A stretch of DNA of 64,000 bases from Myxococcaceae bacterium JPH2 (GTDB lineage Bacteria > Myxococcota > Myxococcia > Myxococcales > Myxococcaceae): positions 186,001 through 250,000 of the forward strand of contig JAEMGR010000016.1 in the NCBI GenBank assembly GCA_016458225.1, in the 5' to 3' direction. Each line of letters starts with the position of its first letter. Positions within the stretch are counted from its first letter, which is position 1. A model generated the notes under the pieces. That model worked only from the letters and a program-made list of their open reading frames with translations, had not been told where the DNA came from and did not search any database. The position numbers were made by a program, and so were the translations under genes. Of the stretch, positions 37,625 to 46,507 are shown one piece after another.

Positions 37625-39849
37625 TGCGCTGGCTCCCCTGGACCTTCCTCTTGCTTCCCTGGCTCGCCTCGGCGGCCCCCAACGAGCCCTCGGGCGTGAC
37701 GGTGCGCCGCTTCGCGCTGTTGGTCGGCGTCAACGATGGCGGCACGAACCGCCTGCCGCTGCGCTACGCGGCGTCGGATGCGCGCGCCTTCGGGGACGTC
37801 CTGGTGGAGCTGGGCGGCGTGCAGCCCGCGGATCGGATCCTCCTGGTGGACAGCGACCGCGCGGGGCTGGTGGATGCGCTGCGGCGCTTCTCAGACCGCG
37901 TGAAGGCGGCTCGCGGGGCGGGGCGGACCGAGGCGCTCATCTACTACTCGGGCCACTCGGACGAGGAGGGCCTGCTGCTGAAGAATGATCGCTTCGGCTA
38001 CTCGGAGCTGCGCAAGGCGCTGGAGGCGCTGCCCGCCGATGTGCGCATCGCCATCCTCGACTCGTGCGCGTCCGGCACCCTGGCGCGACAGAAGGGGGGC
38101 GTGCTGCGTCCCGCGTTCCTCGTGGACGCGTCGTCGGCCGTGCGGGGCCACGCCATCCTCACGTCGTCCTCCGAGGACGAGGTGTCCCAGGAGTCGGATC
38201 GCATCGGCGGCTCGTTCTTCACGCACAACCTGGTGTCGGGCCTGCGCGGCGCGGCGGACTCCACGGGGGACGGCCGCGTGACGCTGCACGAGGCCTACCA
38301 GTTCGCCTTCCACGAGACGCTCGCGCGCACGGAGAAGACGCGCGCGGGCGCGCAGCACCCGGCCTATGACATCGAGCTGGCGGGCACGGGCGACCTGGTG
38401 ATGACGGACCTGCGCGCCACGTCCGCCGCGCTCGTGCTGGAGGATGGTCTCGAGGGGCGCATGTTCGTGCGCGACGAGCCCGGCCGGCTCGTGGTGGAGC
38501 TGAACAAGCTGGCGGGTCGCTCGACCGAGCTGGGCCTCCAGCCCGGGCGCTATGTCATCACCCGTGAGCGCCGGGGCGAGGGCTCCGAGGCGGCCATCGT
38601 GGTGCGCGAGGGCGCGCGCGCGGCGCTCGCGGACGCGGACTTCCACGCCGTCACGGGTGAGCTGACGGCCCTTCGCGGCGGTCCCGCGGTGGGCGGTCCC
38701 GTTGCCGCCGGTGCGGTGGATGCGCCGCAGCAGGCCGCGCCGCGTCAGCAGACCTTCCTCAACCTGGGCATCGCCCCTGGGGTTCAGACGAACGACATGA
38801 TGGGGGGCGGCGAGCGAGACAACTCGGTGTCCTTCTCACTGGGCGTGGCGCGCATGTCGCGGCTGGATGGCGTGGGGCTGGCGCTGGGCGGCAACTGGGC
38901 CACGGAATCGATGCGCGGCGTGATGCTGGGCCTGGGCGGCAACTACTCGGAGGGCGATGCCTCGGGCGTGATGCTCGGCGTGGGCGCCAACTGGGTGCGT
39001 GGCCGGATTGACGGCGTTCAGGCCTCCTCGGGCGTGAACATGGCGGGCAAGGGCGGCTCGGCGTACCAGCTCTCCTCGGGCGCCAACATCTCTGGAGGGT
39101 CGCTGCGCGGCGCGCAGTTGGGCGCGGGGGCCAACTGGATCGAGGGGGACCTCTCCGGTGTGCAGCTCTCCGCGGGCGTCAACATGGTGCGCGGCCACAT
39201 GAAGGGCATCCAGGGGGCCGCGGGCCTGAGCTGGGCGGACACCGCCGAGGGCATGCAGTTGTCCATCGTCAACGTGGGCACGGACGTGTCGGGCGCGCAG
39301 GTGGGCCTCATCAACATCGCGGGGAAGATGCGCGGCCTGCAGCTCGGCGTCGTCAACGTGGCCACCGACATGGAGGGCGTGCCCGTGGGCCTGCTGAGCA
39401 TCGCGCAGAACGGGCAGTTCCACCTGGAGGTGTTCGGCAGCGACATCAACCCCGGCAACGTGTCCCTCAAGCTGGGCAGCCGGACCTTCTACACGACGCT
39501 CGTCGCGGGCATCGGGGACATGCCGGGCCAGAAGCGTCACTGGACGCTCGGTCTGGGGCTCGGCGCGCACCTGCCGCTGACCGACCGCCTCTTCGCGGAC
39601 GTGGATGTCATCTCCCACAACGTCTTCGGTCTCGAGGAGGGGTGGGACTCCAACCGGCTGCTCCATCAGGCGCGGCTGATCGGCGGCTGGCAGCTCACCT
39701 CGCACCTGGCGCTCATCGGCGGCCCGACCTTCAACGTCCTTCACGCCACGAGCGGCCAGACGGTGGGGCACATCAGTCGGCTGGCGAGCGAAGCAGGCAC
39801 GCGGAAGGTGGTGCTGTGGCCGGGCGTGCAGCTCGGCTTGCGCATCTGA
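37624..39849 (+). CDS. Exported caspase-fold (C14) peptidase fused to a surface-repeat domain
   Basis: A 741-aa protein with a signal peptide (about 1-18), then a caspase/metacaspase-like domain (about 27-255) in which the catalytic dyad is intact: His111 in YYSGHSDEEG and Cys148 in ILDSCASG. A beta-rich spacer follows (265-395). Residues about 403-610 contain about nine or ten repeats of roughly 21 residues of the form GVQLxxGxNxxxGxxxG, like the LA_2272-type surface repeats. The last 130 residues look like outer-membrane beta strands (WTLGLGLGAHLPL). The peptidase is thus predicted to be at the cell surface or in the periplasm. Coupled to the preceding membrane protein. Confidence 0.82.
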   Translation: MRWLPWTFLLLPWLASAAPNEPSGVTVRRFALLVGVNDGGTNRLPLRYAASDARAFGDVLVELGGVQPADRILLVDSDRAGLVDALRRFSDRVKAARGAGRTEALIYYSGHSDEEGLLLKNDRFGYSELRKALEALPADVRIAILDSCASGTLARQKGGVLRPAFLVDASSAVRGHAILTSSSEDEVSQESDRIGGSFFTHNLVSGLRGAADSTGDGRVTLHEAYQFAFHETLARTEKTRAGAQHPAYDIELAGTGDLVMTDLRATSAALVLEDGLEGRMFVRDEPGRLVVELNKLAGRSTELGLQPGRYVITRERRGEGSEAAIVVREGARAALADADFHAVTGELTALRGGPAVGGPVAAGAVDAPQQAAPRQQTFLNLGIAPGVQTNDMMGGGERDNSVSFSLGVARMSRLDGVGLALGGNWATESMRGVMLGLGGNYSEGDASGVMLGVGANWVRGRIDGVQASSGVNMAGKGGSAYQLSSGANISGGSLRGAQLGAGANWIEGDLSGVQLSAGVNMVRGHMKGIQGAAGLSWADTAEGMQLSIVNVGTDVSGAQVGLINIAGKMRGLQLGVVNVATDMEGVPVGLLSIAQNGQFHLEVFGSDINPGNVSLKLGSRTFYTTLVAGIGDMPGQKRHWTLGLGLGAHLPLTDRLFADVDVISHNVFGLEEGWDSNRLLHQARLIGGWQLTSHLALIGGPTFNVLHATSGQTVGHISRLASEAGTRKVVLWPGVQLGLRI

Positions 39850-39968
39850 ATAGGTGCCATCAGTCCGAGTCGGGGGGGCGCCTTTCCATCCGGCCTTCTC
39901 CGGTGTCAGGCTCGCGAACCCGGTCGCGCTCCCGCGCGGCCATCGCCACCCTGTCCCGAGGGGTCACG

Positions 39969-40538
39969 ATGTCGTCCAAGTCGTTGTTCGCGGCCTATAG
40001 CGAGGGCGTTCACCGCTCCATGGCCGGCAGCCATGAGGCCGCGATCCAGGCGTTCGACAAGGTCCTGGCCGAGGACCCCAGTCACTTTCCAGCGCTGACC
40101 GCGAAGGCGTCGTCGCTGAAGCAGCTCGGTCGGACCCCCGAGGCGCTGCGCTGCTTTCAGCGCGCCATCGAGCTGGAGCCGACCCTGGCGGATCCGCACC
40201 GCGACGCCGCCCTCTGTCAGTTGGAGCTGGGAGAGCCCGAGGCGGGCGCGGCCCTCATGGAGCGCGCCGTCCAGCTCAACAGCGCCCCGGGCTACCGCGA
40301 GGCCGCCGCCGTCGAGGTCTACACGGTGGGCAACGCCTTGCTGACCCAGGGCCCTCGGCGTCCGGACAAGGCGCGCTATCGCCTGGCTCGGCAGGTCTTC
40401 GAGCTGGCGCTGGAGCTGTCCCCCGCCTACGTGGAAGCCGCCAAGGCGCTGTCGGATGTGTGGGCGCACCTGGGCGACACGGCCCAGCGCGACCACTATG
40501 CGCAGCTCGCCAGTCGGCTGCGCCCGGCGGGAGCCTGA
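39969..40538 (+). CDS. TPR-repeat protein
   Basis: A 189-aa soluble protein with about four tetratricopeptide repeats. Clear units are AAIQAFDKVLAEDPSHFPALTAKASSL and EALRCFQRAIELEPTLADPHRDAA, then a final unit near ALELSPAYVEAAKALSDV. Such repeats mediate protein contacts; the partner is unknown. ATG 39969 begins the conserved part. Lies between the caspase gene and aroF, same strand, with gaps above 100 bp. Confidence 0.82.
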   Translation: MSSKSLFAAYSEGVHRSMAGSHEAAIQAFDKVLAEDPSHFPALTAKASSLKQLGRTPEALRCFQRAIELEPTLADPHRDAALCQLELGEPEAGAALMERAVQLNSAPGYREAAAVEVYTVGNALLTQGPRRPDKARYRLARQVFELALELSPAYVEAAKALSDVWAHLGDTAQRDHYAQLASRLRPAGA

Positions 40539-40715
40539 GCCGCCGGGAATCCTCCCGCCTGCTCCGCGTGTTGCCCCGTCCCCGCCCGGCCATTCCGGCG
40601 ACCTTCGCGCGCACGCGCGGGGCCGGAGGGCGGGGCGTTGCCCGGGTGTTACAGCGCACTCGCCCCTCATTTTCTGGCCGGCCCGCCGAGGCCGCCCCAC
40701 AGGAGAGAAGCCCGT

Positions 40716-41858
40716 ATGATCGTGATGCTCGAGCCGGATTCCCCCGAGTCCGTCGTGTCCGCAGTCCTCCAGGTCGTCTCGCAGTACAAGGGCGTGACGC
40801 CTCGGACGCATGTCATCTCCGGGGCGGAGTCCACCATCACGGAGATCTACCTGCTGGGCTCCACGGCGCAGGTTCCCGTGGAGGCGTTCCAGCAGCTCGC
40901 GGGCGTGCGGCAGGTGGTCCGCGTGTCGCAGAAGTACCGGATGATCGGCCGGCACAGTGGCCAGCGCGTCACGACGGGCTTCGAGTACAACGGCGTCACC
41001 TTCGATGACCGCTCGGTGAACATCTTCGCGGGCCTGTGCGCGGTGGACACGCCGCAGAGCGTGGACGCGATGATGGCGGCGCTCGCTCGCTGCGGCATCC
41101 AGACGACGCGCATGGGCGCGTACAAGCCGCGCACGAACCCGTACGAGTTCCAGGGCCTGGGTGCGTCCTGCCTCCCCTGGGTGTTCGAGTCGGCGGGCCG
41201 GCATGGCGTGAAGGTCGTCGCGATGGAGGTGACGCACCCGCGCCACATCGACGAGATCCGCGACGCGCTGGAGAAGGCCGGCAACCCCACGGGCGTCATG
41301 CTCCAGGTGGGCACGCGCAACGCGCAGAACTTCGAGCTGCTCAAGAGCATCGGCCAGCAGCGTGAGTTCCCCGTGCTCTTCAAGCGCGGCATGGGCATCA
41401 CCCTGGAGGAGTCCCTCAACGCGTGCGAGTACGTGGCGAGCGAGGGCAACGCGAAGATCATCTTCTGCCTTCGCGGCGTGAAGACGCACCTGGGCGACCC
41501 GCACCGCAACATGGTGGACTTCGCACACGTGCCCGTGGTGCGCCGCCTCACGCGCCTGCCGGTGTGCGTGGATCCGTCGCACGCCATCGGTCGCGCCGAG
41601 GCGCCGCCGGACGGGCTGCCGGACATCTTCCACGCGATTGGCCAGGGCATCATCGCGGGCGCCTCCATGGTGTTGGTGGACTTCCACCCGCAGCCCGAGG
41701 CCGCGCTGTGCGATGGCCCGCAGGCCCTGCGCCTGGAGCAGCTCAAGGCGCTCCAGCGCTACGTGCAGATCGTCCGTGGCGCCTATGACGAGGTCGTCGC
41801 GAACGGCGATGGCATGGGCAGCGAGTCGCGTGCCCCGGCCCTCGCGGTCGCGCGCTAG
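40716..41858 (+). CDS. aroF: 3-deoxy-7-phosphoheptulonate (DAHP) synthase, class I-beta
   Basis: First step of the shikimate pathway: condenses phosphoenolpyruvate and erythrose 4-phosphate. The 380-aa protein has an N-terminal ferredoxin/ACT-like domain (MIVMLEPDSPESVVSAV), as in Thermotoga-type enzymes, then the TIM barrel with GAYKPRTNPYEFQGLG, KRGMG, IIFCLRG, and a metal-binding CVDPSHAIGR. ATG 40716 has AGGAGAG upstream. It converges on a pair of prephenate-dehydratase genes (3-bp gap), so the whole group serves phenylalanine synthesis. Confidence 0.93.
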   Translation: MIVMLEPDSPESVVSAVLQVVSQYKGVTPRTHVISGAESTITEIYLLGSTAQVPVEAFQQLAGVRQVVRVSQKYRMIGRHSGQRVTTGFEYNGVTFDDRSVNIFAGLCAVDTPQSVDAMMAALARCGIQTTRMGAYKPRTNPYEFQGLGASCLPWVFESAGRHGVKVVAMEVTHPRHIDEIRDALEKAGNPTGVMLQVGTRNAQNFELLKSIGQQREFPVLFKRGMGITLEESLNACEYVASEGNAKIIFCLRGVKTHLGDPHRNMVDFAHVPVVRRLTRLPVCVDPSHAIGRAEAPPDGLPDIFHAIGQGIIAGASMVLVDFHPQPEAALCDGPQALRLEQLKALQRYVQIVRGAYDEVVANGDGMGSESRAPALAVAR

Positions 41859-41861
41859 GCG

Positions 41862-42686
41862 TCACCCCGTCGCGTAGCCGCCGAGCACCCGAAGCGAGGT
41901 GCTCGCGGCGCGCGCGTCCCGCAGTGCGGCGAGGAGTCGCGGCGAGTCCTCCGCCGCCTCCACGTCCATCAGCCACACGGCGCGCCAGGTGTCGGCTCCC
42001 GGGCGCGGGAAGAGTCCCGTGACGATGAGGTCCCGCGAGGCGAAGGCGCCCAGCACATCGCGCAGGCCCCGCGCGGTGTCGTTCACGCTCACGCACAGCG
42101 TCGTCTTGCGCCGCGTGCCCACGTTCGGTGGCGGCGCGCGCCCCAGCACAAGGAACCGCGTGGCGTTGTCCGGCGAGTCCTCGATGCCCTCCGCCAGCAC
42201 CGTCAGGCCGTAGCGCCGCGCGGCGGCAAGGCTGGCGATGGCGGCCGTGCGCGGTGGGCGCTCTTGCGCGACACGCTTCGCGGCCGCCGCGGTGTTGGAC
42301 TCAGGCACGGGATGCAGGCCCTGGGTGCGCAGGTAGCTCGCGCACTGGGCCAGCGCTTGCGGATGGGAGAGGACTCGCTCGAGGTCCGCGAGCGCGAGAC
42401 CGGGCGGCGCGAGCAGACAATGGCGCACGCGCAGCACCCACTCCCCCGCGAGCGGTGGCTGGAACTCCAGCAGCAGATCCAGGTTGTCCACCACGGGGCC
42501 GGCGATGGCGTTCTCCACCGGCACCACGCCTCCATCCACGCGCCCTTGCGCCACGGCCTCGAAGACCGCGCGGAAGGTGGGGTGGGGCAGGGCGTTCACG
42601 TCCGCGCCGAAGAGCGCGCGCGTGGCTTCCTCGCCGAATGCGCCGAACTCGCCCTGGAAGGCGATGCGTGGAGACGCATCAGGCAT
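41862..42686 (-). CDS. Second prephenate dehydratase (monofunctional, altered regulatory motifs)
   Basis: Converts prephenate to phenylpyruvate. The 274-aa protein has a dehydratase domain (FQGEFGAFGEEA, PVENAIAGPV, DNATRFLVLG with the catalytic Thr-Arg-Phe) and a C-terminal ACT domain. It lacks a chorismate mutase domain. The phenylalanine-binding motifs of the ACT domain are degraded: GALV reads ARGLRDVLGAF and ESRP reads LFPRP. It overlaps the upstream pheA by 8 bp, so the two are coupled. Confidence 0.88.
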   Translation of the reverse strand: MPDASPRIAFQGEFGAFGEEATRALFGADVNALPHPTFRAVFEAVAQGRVDGGVVPVENAIAGPVVDNLDLLLEFQPPLAGEWVLRVRHCLLAPPGLALADLERVLSHPQALAQCASYLRTQGLHPVPESNTAAAAKRVAQERPPRTAAIASLAAARRYGLTVLAEGIEDSPDNATRFLVLGRAPPPNVGTRRKTTLCVSVNDTARGLRDVLGAFASRDLIVTGLFPRPGADTWRAVWLMDVEAAEDSPRLLAALRDARAASTSLRVLGGYATG

Positions 42687-43821
42687 CGCGCTGCTCCGCG
42701 CGTGGGTAGGTGCCCAGCACGCGCAGCGACGAGGTCAACGGCCGCAGGTCCTCCAGCACCGCGGTGAGCGCGGCCGATGCGGCGTGGCCCTCGACGTCCA
42801 GATAGAAGCGGTACTTCCACGGCGCGCCTGGGATGGGCCGGGACTCGAGCTTGGTGAGGTTGACGCCGCGCTCGGTGATTCGCTGGAGCACCTGTCCGAG
42901 CGCGCCCGGCTTGTGCTCCAGCACCGCGAGCAGTGATGTCTTGCACGGGACATCGGGCGCGAGCGGCGTGGCCTCTCGGCCCACCTCGACGAACCGCGTG
43001 TAGTCCAGCGCGGGTTGCAGGTCGCTGGAGAGCAGCTCCAGGCCGAAGCGCTGCGCGGCGGACTCGCTGGCGATGGCCGCCGCGCTCCGGTCGTGCTTCT
43101 CCGCCACCTTCCTTGCTGCTCCCGCGGTGTCCGTCTCGGGGACGAGCTTCGCGTGGGGCAGGTGGGTGCGCAGGAAGGACTCGCACTGCTCCAGCGCTTG
43201 CGGATGGGAGTGCACCTCGCGCACGTCCTCGATGCGTGTCCCCGGCAGCACGAGCAGGCGGTGATCCACCTGGCTCACCAGCTCCGCGGTGATGACCACG
43301 CCGCCCTCGGCGAGCACGTCGTAGGTCTCGTTCATGCTGCCCGCGGTCGTGTTCTCGATGGGCAACAGCACGAAGTCCTGCTCGCCGCTGCGCAGGGCCT
43401 GGACGGCCTCGCGGGCGAGGTTGAAGCCGGTGAGGAGCACGCCGCCCGGTCGGCCCGTGTACCGCTGGCGCGCGGCGAGGTGGCTGTACGAGCCCTCGAC
43501 GCCCAGGTAGCCCACGCGAAGAGGCGTGGTGTCCAGCCGGGCCACGAGCCCCTGCTGCCGCGCCACCGACATGTCCAGCAGCAGGCGGTAGATGCGCTCC
43601 ACCTCGTGCGGATCCAGGCCGTGGCTCGCGGCGCGAGCGCGCACCTTGCGCAGCAGCAGGTCCTCGCGGTGCGGATCGCGAAAGGGCCAGGCCGCCGCGA
43701 GCTTCGTCCGGGCCACATCCTCCGCCACCGCCATGCGGCGACGAAAGGCATCGAGGATCTCCTCGTCGATCCGCTCGATGGCCGCGCGCAGTGCTTCCAG
43801 GTTGGGATTGTCCTTCATCAT
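42679..43821 (-). CDS. pheA: Chorismate mutase/prephenate dehydratase (P-protein)
   Basis: Bifunctional enzyme of phenylalanine synthesis, 380 aa. An AroQ-type chorismate mutase domain (about 1-90; LRAAIERIDEEILDAFRRRM) is followed by a prephenate dehydratase domain (YLGVEGSYSHLAARQ, PIENTTAGSMNE, LDYTRFVEVG) and an ACT domain with intact KPGAL and LESRPIPG motifs, so it should be inhibited by phenylalanine. First gene of a two-gene operon with the second dehydratase. The 265-bp gap to the permease gene upstream shows no gene and should hold both promoters. Confidence 0.94.
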   Translation of the reverse strand: MMKDNPNLEALRAAIERIDEEILDAFRRRMAVAEDVARTKLAAAWPFRDPHREDLLLRKVRARAASHGLDPHEVERIYRLLLDMSVARQQGLVARLDTTPLRVGYLGVEGSYSHLAARQRYTGRPGGVLLTGFNLAREAVQALRSGEQDFVLLPIENTTAGSMNETYDVLAEGGVVITAELVSQVDHRLLVLPGTRIEDVREVHSHPQALEQCESFLRTHLPHAKLVPETDTAGAARKVAEKHDRSAAAIASESAAQRFGLELLSSDLQPALDYTRFVEVGREATPLAPDVPCKTSLLAVLEHKPGALGQVLQRITERGVNLTKLESRPIPGAPWKYRFYLDVEGHAASAALTAVLEDLRPLTSSLRVLGTYPRAEQRDA

Positions 43822-44086
43822 CGCACGATAGGGATTGCGTCAGGAGGTCAGGGAGGTTGAAGCCCGAGAGCCCGACCGAGGCCCTCCTCGCACCGATGCC
43901 AGGTCGGCGGGCGACTTCACACGACCCATGACAGGCCGTGGGGCGCGCGTCCGCGAGGCGGGGGTTCGTCGAGCGGTGGGGGCCATCGGGCCGGGAGTAT
44001 GCCGACTTTCCGAGGGACTGTTCAGCAGTGAGTAGCCCTTCCCCGCGCGCGTCCCCTCCGCGCACGGGCCAGACCATGCTGGCGCC

Positions 44087-45553
44087 ATGGCCCCCTCCGA
44101 GCGTCAGCTCCAGGACGACGCCGATCAGCTCCAGCGCCTCGGCTACGCGCAGCAGTTGCTGCGGAGCATGGGCGGGTTCTCCAACTTCGCGGTGTCCTTC
44201 TCCATCATCTCCATCCTCACCGGCGCGGTGACGCTCTACGGCCACGGCTTGCGCTTCGGTGGGCCCTTCGTCATGGGCGTGGGCTGGCCCCTGGTGGCGG
44301 TGATGACGTTGTCGGTGGCGGCGAGTCTGGCGCAGCTCGCCTCGTCGTTCCCCACCGCGGGCGCCCTGTACCACTGGGCCGCGATGCTGGGCGGGCCGCG
44401 CGTGGGCTTCTTCACCGCGTGGCTCAACACCTTGGGGCAGTTCGCCATCACCGCGGGCATCGACTACGGACTCGCCGAGTTCGTCGCGGACATGCTCTCG
44501 GGGACGCGCGACCGGTGGCACGTGCTGCCGCTGTACGTCGTCATCCTCGTATCCCACGCGGTGCTCAACCACGTGGGCGTGCGCGTCGTCGCGTGGCTCA
44601 ACGATGTGTCCGCCTGGTATCACCTCGTCGGCGTGGGCGTGCTCATCGGCGCGTTGGCGCTCCTGGCGCCGCGTCAGCCGCTGGACTTCCTCTTCACCCG
44701 CGCGAGCGCCGAGACACCGCTCTACGCGTACGGCTTCCTCATCGGGCTCCTGCAGGCGCAGTGGACGTTCACGGGCTACGACGCCAGCGCGCACATCTCC
44801 GAGGAGACGGTGGACCCCACGCGCAATGCCCCCTGGGGCATCTTCCTGTCGGTCGCGGTCAGCGCGGTGGTGGGGCAGGTGCTCCTGGCCGTCGTGACGC
44901 TCGCCATCCATGACCTGCCCGCGGCGGTCGCCGCGCCCAATCCGTTCCTCTTCGTGCTGACGCACGCGCTGGGGCCCACGCTCGGCAATGCGCTCGTGTG
45001 GCTGGCCATCGGGGCCATGTGGTTCTGCGGCTTGTCATCGGTGACGTCGAACTCGCGCATGCTGTTCGCCTTCGCGCGAGACGGCGGCCTGCCGATGTCG
45101 GGCCCGCTGGCCAGCGTGTCGCCGCGCTTCCGCAGTCCCGCCGTGGCGGTGTGGGTGTCCGTGGCCATGGCCTTCGTCGTGGCGCTGTGGAGCGAGGCCT
45201 ACGCGGCGATGGTGGCGCTCAGCACCCTGGCGCTCTACGCGTCCTACGCGCTGCCGGTGTGGATGGGGTGGCGCGCGCGCCGCGCGGGGACGTGGTCGCA
45301 TCGCGGTCCCTGGGACCTGGGGCGCGCGTCCTCGTTCGTGAACGGCGTGGCGCTGGGTTGGTGCGGCGTGGTGATGGTGCTCTTCATGCTGCCGCCCAAC
45401 CAACTCGCCGGCTACACCTTCGCGGGAGCGCTGGCGGTGCTGGGCCTCTACTGGTGGCGCGTGCAGCGCCACCGCTTCACTGGACCCAAGGTCAGCCTGG
45501 TCACCCTGCCGAGCGAGCGGGCGCCTTCGGGAGCGCCGTCTTCCCCAGCTTGA
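44087..45553 (+). CDS. APC-superfamily amino-acid permease
   Basis: A 488-aa inner-membrane transporter with about twelve hydrophobic spans. The N-terminal pattern GFSNFAVSFSIISILTG and the FTGYDASAHISEET segment are typical of the amino acid-polyamine-organocation superfamily (GabP/amino-acid-transporter branch). Substrate not evident. ATG 44087. Its last 53 bp overlap the end of the convergent EVE gene. Confidence 0.9.
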   Translation: MAPSERQLQDDADQLQRLGYAQQLLRSMGGFSNFAVSFSIISILTGAVTLYGHGLRFGGPFVMGVGWPLVAVMTLSVAASLAQLASSFPTAGALYHWAAMLGGPRVGFFTAWLNTLGQFAITAGIDYGLAEFVADMLSGTRDRWHVLPLYVVILVSHAVLNHVGVRVVAWLNDVSAWYHLVGVGVLIGALALLAPRQPLDFLFTRASAETPLYAYGFLIGLLQAQWTFTGYDASAHISEETVDPTRNAPWGIFLSVAVSAVVGQVLLAVVTLAIHDLPAAVAAPNPFLFVLTHALGPTLGNALVWLAIGAMWFCGLSSVTSNSRMLFAFARDGGLPMSGPLASVSPRFRSPAVAVWVSVAMAFVVALWSEAYAAMVALSTLALYASYALPVWMGWRARRAGTWSHRGPWDLGRASSFVNGVALGWCGVVMVLFMLPPNQLAGYTFAGALAVLGLYWWRVQRHRFTGPKVSLVTLPSERAPSGAPSSPA

Positions 45554-45950
45554 GCACGAGCTTGAAGTGCTCGGTGGGGACGGGCGTCACGCTGAGGCGG
45601 CTGCGGGTGACGAGCGGGAAGTCCTTGAGCGCGGCGGTGGCCTTGACCGTGGCCAGCGTCACCGGGCTCGAGAACGCGACGACGGGGCCTACGTCCACCG
45701 AGGCCCAGTCCTCGCCGGGCGCGGTGGCGTCGGGGCCGGGCTCGGAGAGCACCGTGGCCACGCCGACGACGGCCTTGTCCTCATTGGAGTGGTAGTAGAG
45801 GCACAGGTCGCCGGGCTTCATCGCCCGCAGGTTGTTGCGCGCCTCGAAGCTGCGCACGCCGGTCCAGGCCGTGCGGCCCTCTCGCTGAAGCTGCGCGAAC
45901 GGATAGACCGAGGGTTCGCTCTTGATGAGCCAGTACTGGGGTTTCGCCAT
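45501..45950 (-). CDS. EVE-domain protein (thymocyte nuclear protein 1 family)
   Basis: A 149-aa EVE protein, PUA-like fold, thought to bind modified nucleobases. It opens with the family pattern YWLIKSEPSVYPFAQL and has WTGVRSFEARNNLRAMKPGDLCLYYHS. It overlaps the convergent permease gene by 53 bp; the overlap covers the Ala/Pro-rich C-terminal tails of both proteins. Confidence 0.9.
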   Translation of the reverse strand: MAKPQYWLIKSEPSVYPFAQLQREGRTAWTGVRSFEARNNLRAMKPGDLCLYYHSNEDKAVVGVATVLSEPGPDATAPGEDWASVDVGPVVAFSSPVTLATVKATAALKDFPLVTRSRLSVTPVPTEHFKLVLKLGKTALPKAPARSAG

Positions 45951-46037
45951 GGCGGCGCAACATAGAGCAGGCTCGGGCCCGCTTCGCCAGCGCCACCGCG
46001 CGGCCCCGGAGCTTGGGACTCCGGGGCCCCGTGCGGC

Positions 46038-46232
46038 TCAAGCCTGCTTGGCCATTCCGTTGGCCGGCGCCGCCGCCTTCGTGTGGAACAGCGCGCTGAC
46101 GCCGTAGAGCGTCAACCCCACGCCGCCCACCACCGCGGCCTCGATGTGGGCCCCGAGCGCGGCGCCCATCAGCGCCATCACCCCCGCGCCCAACGTGAAG
46201 ACCACACCCATTGCTCCCGCTGCCTTCCCCAT
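46038..46232 (-). CDS. Small two-span membrane protein
   Basis: A 64-aa hydrophobic protein: MGKAAGAMGVVFTLGAG starts a first membrane segment (about 5-30) and AAVVGGVGLTLYGVSALF makes a second (about 31-50). ATG 46232 has GGAGG 6 bp upstream, which supports translation. No family recognised. It is divergent from the exo operon. Confidence 0.6.
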   Translation of the reverse strand: MGKAAGAMGVVFTLGAGVMALMGAALGAHIEAAVVGGVGLTLYGVSALFHTKAAAPANGMAKQA

Positions 46233-46416
46233 CCCCGGCCTCCTCTGCGCGCGTTCCAGGAGCCCTTGCCCCTTGCGTCGGTTGGACGGTGTTTCAAGGC
46301 GCATGCCTTGCGTTTCCCCCCGGAAGTGGGAACGCGCGGGGCGTTGCGTGGGAACTCCGCTTCCATGACAGGGGTGCGGAGAGGATGAACGCGGCGGGTG
46401 AAGGACGGCATCGCAG

Positions 46417-46436
46417 GTCGGAAATTTTTTCCCGAC
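46417..46436. promoter_or_regulatory. AT-rich imperfect palindrome upstream of exoA
   Basis: GTCGG and CCGAC flank an AAATTTTTTC core, the only strongly AT-rich patch in the 385-bp gap 46233-46617. It lies about 90 bp before the sigma-54 promoter, a usual distance for an activator or developmental regulator site. Binding protein unknown. Confidence 0.3.
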
Positions 46437-46507
46437 GCCGTGGACGTCGCCTGGAGAGGCACGCCGTAACCCATGACGATCCATGGCCTTTCCCTGTCGA
46501 CGCGAGA

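Noticed and set aside
38820-39470. The glycine-rich repeats of the caspase protein as a CRISPR-like or DNA repeat array
   Set aside because: The periodicity is at the protein level (about 21 residues, degenerate) and the DNA repeats are not uniform with spacers.
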